Part shown: piece after piece, positions 1 through 12,000 of the stretch
Numbering within the stretch: position 1 is the stretch's first letter
How the letters are laid out: the number at the start of each line of letters is the position of its first letter
Source of the DNA: Elysia crispata
Lineage: Eukaryota; Mollusca; Gastropoda; Plakobranchidae
Direction: 5' to 3'
Length of the DNA stretch: 64,000 bases
Assembly: GCA_033675545.1 (NCBI GenBank)
Contig: JAWDGP010002489.1
Coordinates: forward strand, 1,041,501 to 1,105,500
The notes under the pieces: generated by a model
Database searches by the model: none
Seen by the model: only the letters and a program-made list of their open reading frames with translations
Told to the model about the DNA's origin: nothing
Made by a program: the position numbers and the translations under genes

Positions 1-655
1 TTCTCTAAGGTCTTAAGATATATCTTGCTGACAACGTTGTTTAGTGCCTTTCAATGAAAAACAATTACATTATATGTAAATCTTTGTTATCATGGAATGC
101 TTTTAAGCAGACCACGAGTTTTTGTCATAAAATGAAAGGTAATAAAGATTGAGTTCCTTAACTCTTAAAATGCAGAGTTTTGAGAGGGATTTCGGGAAAT
201 TAATTTTTGCCCAAAATACTCCTTTTCATTTTCTCAACAATTTTTACTTGTACTTTTAGGAAATAAGATTATGATGGGTGAATACTTGGCCCTGGCCCAA
301 TGGATTTTTTCTTTTCTTTAACTGTTTCTCATTTTTTGTTTTTATCATTGAAGCATTTGGATCTAAGGTTTTTTGCTTCATAGATTTATCTTTGATCAGT
401 TGTTTGATAATGTTCTTTGTGGCTTTTTCTTTATATCTTACATAACATGCATTTTATAGGTTTATTGTCATATATTTTGAATATTAAGACTTTTTAAATG
501 AAATGAGTCTTAAATAACATCATATTTTTACATGGAATTGTATTTTTCAAATCTGTTTTGATGTAAACTGAAAAGAAAAAAAAAATTCTTCCAGTATGCT
601 TCATACATTTCACAAATTTTGAATTTCACATGTATACCTTTTGCTCTGTCATCAG
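1..655 (+). other. Intron of PARK7 (5' side unseen)
   Basis: T-rich sequence with no open frame of note, ending in a good 3' splice site (…tctgtcatcag) directly before the exon at 656. No repeat or second gene is visible. Confidence 0.7.
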
Positions 656-1405
656 CTCCAACAGCCTTGCTGGCTCATGGTGTCGCTAAAGGGAAAAAAC
701 TGACGTCTCACCCAGGAGTGGCAGAAAAGCTTAAAGGTAGTGTGAAGAAAAAAAATTGAATATTATATTCTTGAATGCGTATATACATACTGCTTTGTTA
801 AAATATACTGTCACAGAAATTTCCTTCTTTTCCTTTCTTAAAAGCTAATTGTCTTTGTAAATTTTTGTCTAAAGGCAAATGAAAAGTTTTGGAAGAATCT
901 CAATATTTGTTTGTTAAATATGCTTGAAGATATTGGTTTGATATTTTATTAAAAGTTTTCTGTGCATCTCATTTAGTTTTATCTTTGTATTGTCAGAACA
1001 AATGGACTAAAAGTAAAATGTGCAGATGGTTAGTTAAAAAGGCATTGAAATAATTGTTATGATACCTGTATATGAAGGATACTTGTCAAAAAGATGAAAA
1101 TTGCACAAAGTAGCAATTTTAATTGATCATACTTTTTATTGATTTTTTAAAAATGCATTTTAAACACTGCACTCTGGTCCAGATGATTCTGTTTATAAAC
1201 AAAGAAATATAGAAAGGGAAGACTTTCAGTAAACAAGTGTCATTCTCTTAAAGATGGACTAGTAAAAATAAAATATACAGCCTTCAAACTGATTTGAATT
1301 ATTTGTGAATTTTTTATGAACCAATGAATACTCCTCTTTCTCTTTCTTAAAGACAAAAAGGTTACAGCTCTTTGCTGCCAAAGCTGAATACAAAACTGTT
1401 TATAC

Positions 1406-1488
<83 letters not shown>

Positions 1489-1561
1489 TGTAGTCATTTT
1501 ATTTGTTTTGAATGAAGACACTTTGATTTTTAGGAATTTCCTTCCATTTGGGGTGTATACA

Positions 1562-1613
<52 letters not shown>

Positions 1614-2226
1614 AAGTGTCTTCATTCTAAACAAATAAAATGACTTAATTCATTTAAGATAAGAACAACATCTTGCTGAAGGAACACCAACAGCAGCAAT
1701 AAATCTCCTGATTTTACTGCTTTTTTATTTTAAAAATAAGAAGGAAAGGCGAGCTGTGGAAGTATGTGCAATTTTAGTATTAAAGAAGGAGTTTAAACAC
1801 TGTAGACCTTTTAAACATTATTAAATTTAATTGAAATGATATGTATATCTTTGCCGCTTTGGTTTTTGGCAAAATTCATGTTAAACACAGGTTATCAGTT
1901 AACAGCATAAATTTTCTCGAACTTCTTGAACATACAACTGCAGAAATTTGTTATTTTTTATCTTTGAATGTTGCACATATCTAACACTGCCATATTCTCA
2001 CCCATACTTAATTTAACCTACATTATTACTTTTTTTAAGCATTGATAATTTTTCCTTGATTACAGGTGACTACAAGTATCTTGAGGACAGAGTAGTGGTT
2101 GATGGAAAACTTATCACCAGCAGAGGCCCTGGTACATGCTTTGAGTTTGCTCTGGCCATTGTTGAACAAGTTCAGGGAAAGGCCAAGGCTGAATCCCTAG
2201 TTGGCCCTATGCTGGTCAAGATGTAA
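656..2226 (+). CDS. PARK7: DJ-1/PARK7, two 3'-terminal coding exons (partial gene)
   Basis: DJ-1 is a small redox-responsive protein of the DJ-1/PfpI fold, acting in the cytosol and mitochondria in oxidative-stress defence and protein quality control. Two exons are visible: 656-736 and 2066-2226, joined in phase (…AAAG then GT…, restoring Gly). The first encodes [20 protein letters not shown] and a short tail. The second carries [20 protein letters not shown], then the family hallmark [15 protein letters not shown], and ends [10 protein letters not shown] before TAA at 2224-2226. This is the C-terminal third of DJ-1. The exons with the start codon and the reactive cysteine lie left of the window. 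Splice sites are atcag|CTCC, AAAG|gtag and tacag|GTGAC. The sequence after the stop is T-rich and looks like 3' UTR. Assignment to DJ-1 rests on recognition of these conserved blocks and is firm. Confidence 0.93.
1409..1644. repeat. AT-microsatellite inverted-repeat element (MITE-like) in PARK7 intron
   Basis: Two (AT)n tracts (1409-1485 and 1565-1611) are interleaved with a pair of 34-bp inverted arms at 1493-1526 and 1611-1644. The arms match at 33 of 34 positions. A second, shorter complementary pair (…ATACATTGTA at about 1480-1492 and TACAATGTAT at about 1558-1568, each running into AT repeats) is interleaved with it, so the two hairpins exclude each other. No coding capacity is seen. The structure resembles a small non-autonomous hairpin transposon with an expanded AT core, but no family was recognised. 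Confidence 0.75.
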
Positions 2227-2721
2227 AGATGCAGCATCATGTCTGACTCTGACACCAATCTAATTTGTTTTGATTTTTTAGGCCCCTTCCTTCAAGTTTT
2301 GTCAAATAAGTTTTAAAAATATGAACATGTAGGGAAATGGGGAAAATTTAAACGTTATAAAACGTCCACTTCTTTTAATTATTTTGACCTCCAATCAATC
2401 AGGTCACAATTATATGTAAGGATATGCTGTCTGATTTTATTTCTTTATTTTTTTTGAAGATTTTGTTTTTTCAAGACTTTCACTTTCAGGCTTAATCTGT
2501 ATGGGATGCTTTTGTAAATTGTCCATATATTTTTTTTTCATAAATGTAAACAATTCGTTATCTGGAAATGTAATTTTTTTTTTTTTTTAATTTAAATTTC
2601 TATTAAAATTTTGCTATTGTTAAGTTTTATCTTAATGTTTGCTTGGAGTTAACTGGCCTTGTAGATTTGTTTTCTTTTGTTACACAATTTTGTTTATAGC
2701 ATACTTATCTGAATAGAAGTG

Positions 2722-2765
<44 letters not shown>

Positions 2766-4183
2766 CATAAGAAGAAGAAGAATGATAAAATAAGAATAAC
2801 AGTGAAACAAATAATAAAGTTAAAAAATAATAAGATATACATTTACATTTCTAGGGTGTAACTTATCCGCTATGAGAGGTTGCTGAGAGATAGGTATGAG
2901 TTTTCAGAAACTGTAGACTTCTCCGAGAACTAAAGTTTTGAGATTTTATTAGTAATTGTTGGCTGGCTCCAAATGTTTGTATACAGACTATTTCAGATCT
3001 GATGATCAAAAGATCTAAATACCATCTCTCCAAATGATGTTTACAAGATACTGTCAGGCCTGCAGGGTGTACAGATGTCCTGCAGATCTATACTAAGACA
3101 ATATGAAGAAGGCATTTGAAAGCAGCCATTGCCATTATAGTCTTATGCGCACATTGTGCCTCTTAACAATAGCCAATGGCGTAAATGTTCTGGCATGCTT
3201 GAAATAAGAATTTTGTTTTTAAAGTGTATGTTAATTCTGCAAGGAGCAGGATTTTTTTTATATAAAATGAAGAGACATGTTAATGTGACTAAAACCAATT
3301 ATTCATGAAGTTGTTTTTTTTTCTTGTACTCTTTTTTTTTTTTTTTGCTTTTGTGTGAATGTACCTTAAATTCAATATGTTGATATCTGAAGCTGTTACC
3401 CTATGAATTTGCCATATTTCAATTGAATTGTTAATGACACTTGTTTCAAATGAGCCTCTTTATTAAAAAAAAAAATAATAATGCAACATTGCCATTGAGT
3501 TGGTCATTTTTTAATGATTTGGTGAAGTGCTCACGGTCCTGAATTTATATTCTTTTTTCATCCTATTCATTACACTAAACCATTAATATTTTTATACCAA
3601 GACTTTGAATGAATTGTCACCTAAAAGCACAAAATTATATATTTTGTAGCCTGCTAAAGTGGTAGACATATGCAAAAGTGGAATATATATATATATAAAC
3701 GACTGTTGTTTATTTTCTTTTTTAAATATATACGATTCATAGTTTAAATTCCTATCTCTTTAATACTTAGATTGTGTATATGTTGTATAAGCTTAGATGA
3801 CATATGCGCTATACATTTGTTGTCTAGTGATTTGAACTGATGAAAAATAGTGAGAAAAGAAAGGACAAATATGTGGAATAAATTTTACTAAAGAGAAGTA
3901 CCCTAAAAAAACATACTGACCTGCCACACCCCAGTATCCTAGTAAAAAGTATCGAGAACATCATGCCAATCATAATCTAAGGTGATCTTGCACCTCATTA
4001 AAGATGGGGTTTGTCAAACCATCTAATATAGAATCAAGAAATAAGTTCACAATGCTACATGTATTGTCTTTTGGTTTAGGGTTCCTGATTTTTACTATCA
4101 ACACTTGTGTGATTGCAAAATCTCTTATGGTCTACTCTTTCTTTAATCATTTATCAATTTTAGAAATCCAGCCAGATCGAGAG

Positions 4184-4186
<3 letters not shown>
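2227..4186 (+). other. PARK7 3' UTR and following intergenic DNA
   Basis: T-rich, gene-free sequence after the DJ-1 stop. An AATAAA at 2813-2818, just after an (AAT)n array, is a possible but unproven polyadenylation signal. The rest shows homopolymer T runs and nothing coding. Confidence 0.5.
2722..2765. repeat. (AAT)n microsatellite
   Basis: Near-perfect ATA/AAT trinucleotide array followed by a short GAA cluster. Confidence 0.9.

Positions 4187-4250
<64 letters not shown>
4187..4250. repeat. Compound (CT)n-(CA)n microsatellite
   Basis: About 21 CT units (4187-4228) pass directly into about 11 CA units (4229-4250). The open frame through it is a repeat artefact. Confidence 0.95.
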
Positions 4251-4931
4251 TACAAACACTTTTTTCTAATGCCTTTTGCTCGTTTAGAAAGAGGAAGTGT
4301 TTAGCATATTGTATGGTACTTTTAGTTTGCCCAAGAGGATAAAGGCATTAAATCAAGAAGCCAAACACTAAAGATTTATCCCATAATGTTTTTTAAGTGA
4401 AATCTTCATGGGTGGTTCATGATACAAGCGTGGTGATGACTGCTCGATGAAAACTTGAGGTTACAGTGTAATATTTTGTCACAGCTTTTAGCATATGTTT
4501 GTATTGTGCAAACATGGTCCAGAGCACAAACTTGGTAGAATACAATGAACAAGTTGTTGTGAAAGAACAAACCTTTTTAAAATATGTTCTTTCTAGATAT
4601 AATACTCGGGCTCATTCATTACTTACATTGTCTCTAAGTCTTAACTGAGGCTGGTGAAGATGCTGAAAGCTGTTGATAAGATAAGGGATAATCTAATATA
4701 TCATTTGGGACATCTTATTGTTCTGTTCATCATTTGACAGTTTGGCTGAACTAAAATCAAACTACTGAAGTGAAAAGAATTCTTTGTGCAAAATCAGAAA
4801 TTACAGTGTATAATTGGATTTTAAATAAGTAGAATGATTCTAAATGCTTTAATTTTCTATAGTTGGTAATATGTATTGACTGTCTTTTTAGCCATTGCTT
4901 ATTATAAGCTGTACACGAGTTAAATAATTAT

Positions 4932-5145
4932 GTCAGCCCTTCTCTGCCATGCCACATAGCACAACACACGTAAACGATTAAGTGAATAACTTGGAGAAGT
5001 TTAGTCATTGAAACTTGCATTCAAAAGCACCTATTTCCTTGCGAAACGTCAGCCTAGACTGCCATCACGCAACACACATAGAGGGTTAAGTGAATAACTG
5101 TTGGAGAGTTTTTATCATTCAAAAGAACTGATTTCCTTATGAATG
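4932..5145. repeat. Diverged tandem duplication, two copies of about 100-115 bp
   Basis: The two copies start at about 4932 and 5048. Both open GTCAGCC, then share TGCCA, CAACACAC, TTAAGTGAATAACT, a TTGGAGA block, ATTCAAAAG and ATTTCCTT. They differ by indels and substitutions. No coding potential is seen and the family was not recognised. Confidence 0.7.
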
Positions 5146-5559
5146 TTTTTATGAAGGAAACAAACTGCTTTTGTGTTATCCAAGAGTGTATCATAATACT
5201 TCTTGTGAAGAAAGAGCGATCTTTATGATAGATATATTGTAATTACAACCCAAGAATTTATTATTTGAGACAACTATAGCCAATAATAACTAAAATTTCG
5301 AGATATTAACAGCTTTAAGGTAACAGAGTCCAACCTGAATCACCGTCTATTATAACTGCGCCTCACATATGATATAAAGCAGCTACATGTAGTTAAAAAG
5401 TCGTATGAAACTTAGCAGAAAGTTAACCTGATGCTTTCTCAACTACAAGTAATTTTAAGAGCTCAACAGCTCAGTCGTAAGAGTAAGAATGGAAGCAATA
5501 TGAAGACAGCAATGAGACACAACGTGGAAAGAGAGAAAGGTAGCGGTGTGAGAAGAGAG

Positions 5560-6128
5560 ATTTTACTCTAATTTTTCTCCTCTTAATCGTCATACTCCTC
5601 AAGTTCACGCTAATCCTCAAAGTCTTCACATTTTGTTTTGACATCTTTTTCTATCCCGTCTCTCCCTCTCTTTTTCTTCTCCCTCGCTGACTTTTCTTCT
5701 TCATCTTTCTCTATATATCCCCACCCTTCCTTTCCTTTTCTTCACTTCCTTTCTCCTTCATTTTTACCCACTTTTCATCTTTTAGTTTACTGAACAACCC
5801 CATCTTTTTACTTTTTGTCCATCTTCCTTCATCACCTCTTTCTCTATGAATCCCTCTTATTCGTTTTACCCTATCCCACTTTCAATTTTCGTAAAAATCA
5901 TCATAGGCTTATTTTTTCTTCTTCTTTATGTCTTTTAAGTTTTTTAACATGCTTCTCCTCCTCTTCCCTACAATAATCATATTCTTCCCCCCCCCCCCGG
6001 TCTTTCTTTTTTTCCTCTTTCTTCTGTTCCTTCTTTTTTATCTCGTCTCTTCCTCTTTTTTTCTTTTGCTATTCTCCTCTTCCTTCTCTTCATTTTTTAC
6101 TTCTTCACTTTTATCAGCATTTTTGTAA
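5560..6128. repeat. Pyrimidine-rich low-complexity tract
   Basis: A stretch of over 500 bp made almost entirely of C and T on the + strand, including a C10 run around 5988-5998. The Phe/Leu/Ser-rich reading frame inside it reflects composition. It is a potential triplex-forming homopyrimidine region. Confidence 0.8.
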
Positions 6129-6627
6129 AATCTCTTTAAATCCTTAAAGCTCATCAAGGCAGATATATTTCAATTTGCATTTTCAATTTCTGCAGATAAT
6201 TTCTTTGCCTCATTATTTTTTCCACATCCGTATCTTTTATACTGAATAAATCTTTCAAGTTTCAATCAAAATGAACTCCGCGAAACAAAAGTAGACTGAC
6301 TAAACACTCAAGCTTTAAAAGTTAAAATAACATTTTTTTCTTTCTTTTTTTTTTTAATAATCTTTTATGAATGATTGGACAGAGTATTTTTTTTTCTAAA
6401 CTCTAGACATGAAGAAAAAAATAAAAATAAAAACTGTGTAAAAATTGCCTGTAAGTTTACAAAATCTATTTCATACAAACCTAAAAAAAATTATTTCTGA
6501 AAATATAAAATTTCAACAGTAGGAAATTCAATGATGACGTTCGTAAACTAGATCTACAGGCTCTTCAAATGAGGGCAGAAAGGGGAAAGGGAAGAGGTGG
6601 GAAGTGGGGAAGAGATAATGGTGCCAG

Positions 6628-6860
6628 AAAGCTCAGTTATTACAACGTTCAACTATTAAGAAGGTTGTTGTTTGAATCCTGACTGAGTCATATGATGCTG
6701 GGGTTGGATCCCAGTTTACTATTTCTCTTCTCTTCTTGATTTAGAGCTATCATGGCCTCATGCATGTTTCCTTTGCTGTGATGTAAAAAGAACTTTTTCT
6801 CATAAAAAATTTAATAGATTTACTGTTAATCAAAGTTTATGCATTAAAAAAAAAAAAACA
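6628..6860 (+). mobile_element. tRNA-derived SINE-like element
   Basis: The segment begins with an RNA polymerase III box-A-like stretch (AAGCTCAGTTATTA). A box-B-like GTTTGAATCCTGA follows around 6671-6683. After an unrelated body (…GGCCTCATGCATGTTTCC…) it ends in an A-run at about 6846-6858. Head, body and A tail in that order are the architecture of a tRNA-derived SINE. Exact ends are uncertain and target-site duplications were not resolved. Confidence 0.5.
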
Positions 6861-6880
6861 TTGCTGAGAACCTAACAACG

Positions 6881-6960
6881 CCCTTGGCGCAGCTGAGATT
6901 CAAATCTCTAATCTTCCAATCCGAAAGTCGAAGTTCAAATCCAAAGCAAAGGCACTGGGT
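6881..6960 (+). mobile_element. Second tRNA-like SINE head
   Basis: A box-A-like TTGGCGCAGCTGAG (about 6885-6898) is followed by ATCTTCCAATCCGAAAGTCG and a box-B-like GAAGTTCAAATCC, the usual order in tRNA-derived SINE heads. The outer GCCCTTG and CAAAGGC can pair at six of seven positions like an acceptor stem. The T-arm does not fold, so a working tRNA gene is unlikely. Confidence 0.45.
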
Positions 6961-8955
6961 CTGTTTGGACTGATTTGGCTGCTCTCACATAGTTAAGGGT
7001 ATTCCAGTGATTTGAAATCAGATCGTTTTCATAATACCAGATCATTCATACATCACATTTCTAATCTGATCAAACAAAGACCTTAAAATCAAGACAAATC
7101 ACAGAAGTGAACTTTTGCATCTCAAGGGGTACTATGATCTATGTCTTCTAACTTTGAAGCATAGTTAGGACAGAATTATGCCAAGAACATGATTTTTGCT
7201 CAACCCCATTGAAATAATGGTTAAATGATTTGGTTCAAATTTCCACTCACTACAAAGTTTGTTGGGTTTTTTTTTCCTGCTACTTGGCCTGTTCCTTGGG
7301 AAGCCTTGGATAAAACTCATGTAAATTCATAACTTCATCCTCCTTTCCATTTCTCCTCTCTCTCTTTATTTCTTTCTTTTTACTATCCCCTCGAGGAGTG
7401 CCTGCAACTATGTGGCACATAGCCCCACAGTTGAGAAGCATCAAACACACATCCTCTGATATACCTTGTTTACTAACAACTGATGTGCCCAAACATGTCT
7501 ATGTCTCATGTACTTCTTCCCACTCTGAAACCACCTCGACTTGAGTCTTGAAAAACGTCCACTTCTGGTCTTATTCGTTTTAGAACTATCATTATGACAA
7601 TACCTTCCTGAATGTGTTCAATAAAGTAAAGTGATGAAGATTTACTACAGGGCCCTTGTTTTTTTTTTGGCTTCTGGAGAGTTATGATGATTCCATTGGT
7701 TGTTTTCATGTCTTTCAGTTTACAAAATAAAACCATAAGAATAGATGTCAGCTTGGTGTCTATAATCGCATATTAATTATTATTATTATTATTATTATTA
7801 TTTCCTACAGCTTATTGGCAGAGGGAGAATAAAAGACGCTATTTGGACAAATGCGAATGTGTTCAATTTCATCTCTGTTCAATTTACAATGCGCATAACA
7901 TCTTATTATCTAGTAACAGACATATCATTTTATGAAACAGGGAAACCAATGAAATCACTTATAATTTCACATCATTTATTGCCAATGAGCTCGTTTTCTT
8001 TTAAATAAATTACATGCAGGCATTCAACATTGGTAATGTTTCCACAAATTTCTTCTTTAATGCCTCTGTTTTGTAAAACTGCATTTTATGTCTTTGATAA
8101 AAACTAGAAAAGAGACATTGTCATAAGATTATTACTCAGACCATACCATTAACATGAAAATGAAATATATCAGTAGTCTCCATTAACCAAAATGATTTTG
8201 TGTCTTTTGTTTAAAAAATATTCCTCTCGTTCAATTATCCTAGCTAGGCCCAGCAGAGCAGTTTCCCCTACACTTTGCCTCACTGCCATTTTTCAATCAA
8301 ATTGATTTGCACATAGAATATATATTTTTGAAGCAATTACTTTTGCTCAAAGCCAACTGAATTTACGTGAAAATGAGAAAGAAAAAAAAATGAAATATGC
8401 TGTTGTTTTTTTTTTTCTAACATTGTCACTATATATTATATAGATTAACAATCTCACTAGAATGATCATCTTTGTCCTACATAAATATAATTAGCAAACA
8501 CTGATACTAGCCCTCATCACATGACTGAGAAAAACTAAGCAGACATTAAATAATTTAGAAAAAATAGGATTCTCAATAGTCTAAGAAAGACAACATAAGT
8601 GATAATATGTCTCTCACTTGAGGGAAATTTATTGTCTTCCACCAATCAATGAAACTTTTTAAAAATTTCAATTTACACAATAATTTTCTCCTATCACCTC
8701 TCTCTTGCGTTTATGAAAGAAATGAAACAAAATGTTATCCTCTTTTTAAGGGATCTACAAGAATTTCCAGTGGATAAACAGAGTAAAATTGTAGCAGTGG
8801 CTCTAGAAAAATTCATGTTGGCTGGGTTCTATGGGTTTATGACCTCTGCATTTTTTTAACAGGATAGAGAGGATTTTCAATGTAGAGAGGATAATTTCAC
8901 ACTCATGGGAAGCAGAAGAACAAAAAAATAATTTAATCAGGTTGGCCCATCAAGA
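6961..8955. other. Intergenic DNA and RECQL5 3' UTR side
   Basis: No gene was recognised. The stretch holds an (ATT)n microsatellite at 7775-7802 and AT-rich sequence. The part next to 8955 should contain the RECQL5 3' UTR (read on the - strand). Several TTTATT words, AATAAA on the - strand (for example near 8628), are candidate poly(A) signals but none is decisive. Confidence 0.5.
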
Positions 8956-9041
8956 TTACAGTTCTTTGAGATCTGTGGCTTCTGTCACTTGTTTGTGTTT
9001 GCTCATGAAAGATTTTACCTGTTGCTTTGCTTCGTCTTTAC
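8956..9041 (-). CDS. RECQL5: RECQL5 coding exon 14: C-terminus
   Basis: Encodes [17 protein letters not shown] and the end [10 protein letters not shown], with stop TAA at 8956-8958. It completes the SRI domain. Confidence 0.9.
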
Positions 9042-12000
9042 CTGGGGAAATCATTTAAAAAGAAAATATATGACTGAGTAGAGGCTAAGGCAAAACTGAA
9101 ATGAAAGAATGCAATCAATATTTATGTCAACAGAAAGAAAAAAAATTTAAATACGATATTGATGAATTAAAATAAAATGCATGTTTAAATAAATCTTTAT
9201 TAATTTAACCAGCTTCGTTTACATTTAAAAGTACCAGGGATCTTAGCTAATAAAAATGAACACAATACAAAAAAAAATGGCATTCACATTTCTTTGTATT
9301 CTGACTGACTGAGGAAGAGTGAGATCGGTGAGGATATCATTTGACTGTGTACATTCTGTGTCCATAATCCATTAAAAAAATATTGATATCTCTGGGGTTC
9401 GTAAGCTGAAAACCTATGACAAATTAAGGTTACTTAGCATTTAAAACAAAAAAGGGATTCAGTATCAAAAGCAATAATACTGAGAGAAGCAATCTTTTTC
9501 AAAATTGTGAGTATAAGCTGCCAATAAACTTTAGATCCTAAACCGTATTAACAAATGGTGATTAAGATACTGCTCAACTTAATCATACCTGCATCTGATA
9601 AATCTTTAAACTCAAAATGAATTTTTTGGGTGATTGACTTGGCTACAGCTTTGAACAGCTCCTAGATGAAATGATAAAAACATTATTATAGACAAACTAA
9701 CATAGTATTCAAAAGAAAGTAAAATGTGAAAAGAATCTGTCACACTAACAGATATTTATTTTTTATTTATTTCCATTCTTTAAAATAAAAAAAATTTCTT
9801 CAGTATTGAAATCCAAAAGGTAAAAATGGATAGAGTCCAAAGAGTGAACTCTCATTAGTCAAAAACATCGTTTACCCAAACCTATGATATTATGGACTCA
9901 ACTTTTATCAACACTGTTTAGCTTCAGCAGATGATAGTATACTTAAATTTTAATAGAGGGACTAGAAACTGGACATCTCATACAAAAAAATCTAACTACA
10001 TTTTATTTAAAAAACAGTTAAAGTATAAAAATATTGGTAAGATCAACTCAGTGTAATTTTTTTTAAAAGTTTCATTTCATACGCATCAATATATGAAAAG
10101 AGCTGTCAAGTTTGATTTCCTGTTTGCCCTTTGTAACTTGTATAATGATCAAAATGCCACACTGAATGATAACAAGTACCAGTTACCTCTATCTTTTCAA
10201 ATCTATTGCAGAGTAGTTGGAAGCAACACTATTTTTTTTATTCTTTTCAAAATGGACCATGAGTCAATGCTTGTGAATAAGCTCTTTTACTTTTCTATGG
10301 CTTGGTCATTGATAATAATATTTATTCAAATATAAACTTTATGATTAAACAGTGGCACTATGAGAAACTATAAGCAGGGAATGTGCCCTATTTCTTCTCT
10401 GAAAATATAACTGTGAAAACAAAATGTTTTACCTACCAAGGATTTTGGTATTGTATATATTCAATAACTCATCTCTTGCTCAATATATTAAAAGTAATTT
10501 TAAGGCATACTTCAGAATCCATGTTATTTTTGGAAAACAAAATAGATTTTTCAAAACAGAATCCTATAAGGTGTCATCACTCTCATACAAATCCAATACT
10601 GGTTTACATTCCTATAAATAGAAACTCTGAACCTGTCTGAATTATACAGAGCTGACCATTACAATTTACCCAGAATGAAATAAGAAAAACAGAACATTCT
10701 ACTTGCTCTAATGCAATTGAATATAAGACATCACCTTGCTGGCAAAACGTTTCTCTTTGTAGTAGGGAGTTAGGTACTTTACCACAAAGTCTGCCACTAG
10801 TTTCATTTGGCTACTGTCTTTAGCACTTCGAAAATTAAGTGAAATCTAATGAGGAGGAATAAAAGAAAAAAAAAATAATAACAATAAATAGCCAAATTAA
10901 AACAATTTTTTTGTTTCATGAAATTAAAATAATATATTTTTTCAATATTCAGTCAGGTGGCATGCTTCATTCTTTTGTAACCCTAGGTAAATGTTAGTGA
11001 GGCAATTTATTTTCATATAGACTAAGTCAGATATTCTGATGACATTCATTAAAGAGAAATCATATCACAAAATAATATTATCCCACTATTGGTCTGTCTT
11101 GGAACTTTTCAACTTGGTGATACCATAAACAAGCTGACCATATAAAGACACACCAATGATTGAGAAAATATTTTCATCACAGACATTGGTGTCTTCTAAA
11201 ATTGTTATCACGTAATGTTGAATTGTTTTGCAACCAGTCCTGATGAGTCTGATTCTGGAAATATGAACTTATGAAAAAAAAAAGAAACATTTATATCTAT
11301 CTATATGAACTTATGAAAAAAAAGAGAAACATATATATCTATCTATAGATAGATAGATATAGATAGATATAAATGTTTCTCTTTTCTTTCATAAGTTCAT
11401 CTTTCCAGAATCTATAGATAGATAGATAGATAGATAGATATAGATAGATAGATATATATGTCTGTGATGAAAAAAGAGAGAAATATATATATATATATAT
11501 TTCTCTCGTGTTTCCTTCATGATATTTTTTCAGAGAATTATGATGATTTCAAGCAATTTTCATCTTTGACAGCTAATAAACACGCATTTTTAAAAAGATA
11601 AAAACACAATTGAACCTGAAAAATAAGACCTCTGACATCAAACACTTAGATGAAATAAGTTGAATTTAAAATGTGCCTGAGCTATATTTGGACCAAAAGC
11701 AAAGAGAAAAAAAAAAACTTTACCTCTCTATTTTTTGGTGGACCCCCTTTACTTTTTTAAGAGCAAGTAATATAATTATTTGCCAACAACATTAAAAGCT
11801 AAATATGCCATATTGGTAATAGAATGCAAAGTAAATTGCATCAGCCATATATTACACAATATTACATTGTACTTTGCTAAAACTGGACAAAATGTGCAGC
11901 ATTCAAAATAACTCCATTGTTATCCTTGTGTTAAGTGATAAAAGCTAAAAAAGCGCAATTTTCTCTTTTTTTTTCACACCTTCTCTGATTTACTCTGTGA

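Noticed and set aside
6881-6955. Functional tRNA gene
   Set aside because: Box A and B-like motifs and a near acceptor stem exist, but the T-arm cannot pair and no anticodon arm is convincing; a SINE head fits better.
11724-11752. Candidate RECQL5 microexon (- strand, KGGPPKNRE-like, donor gtaaag)
   Set aside because: Including it with any available AG acceptor introduces a stop or shifts the SRI exon out of frame; exons 11980-12189 and 10735-10845 already join in phase 0.
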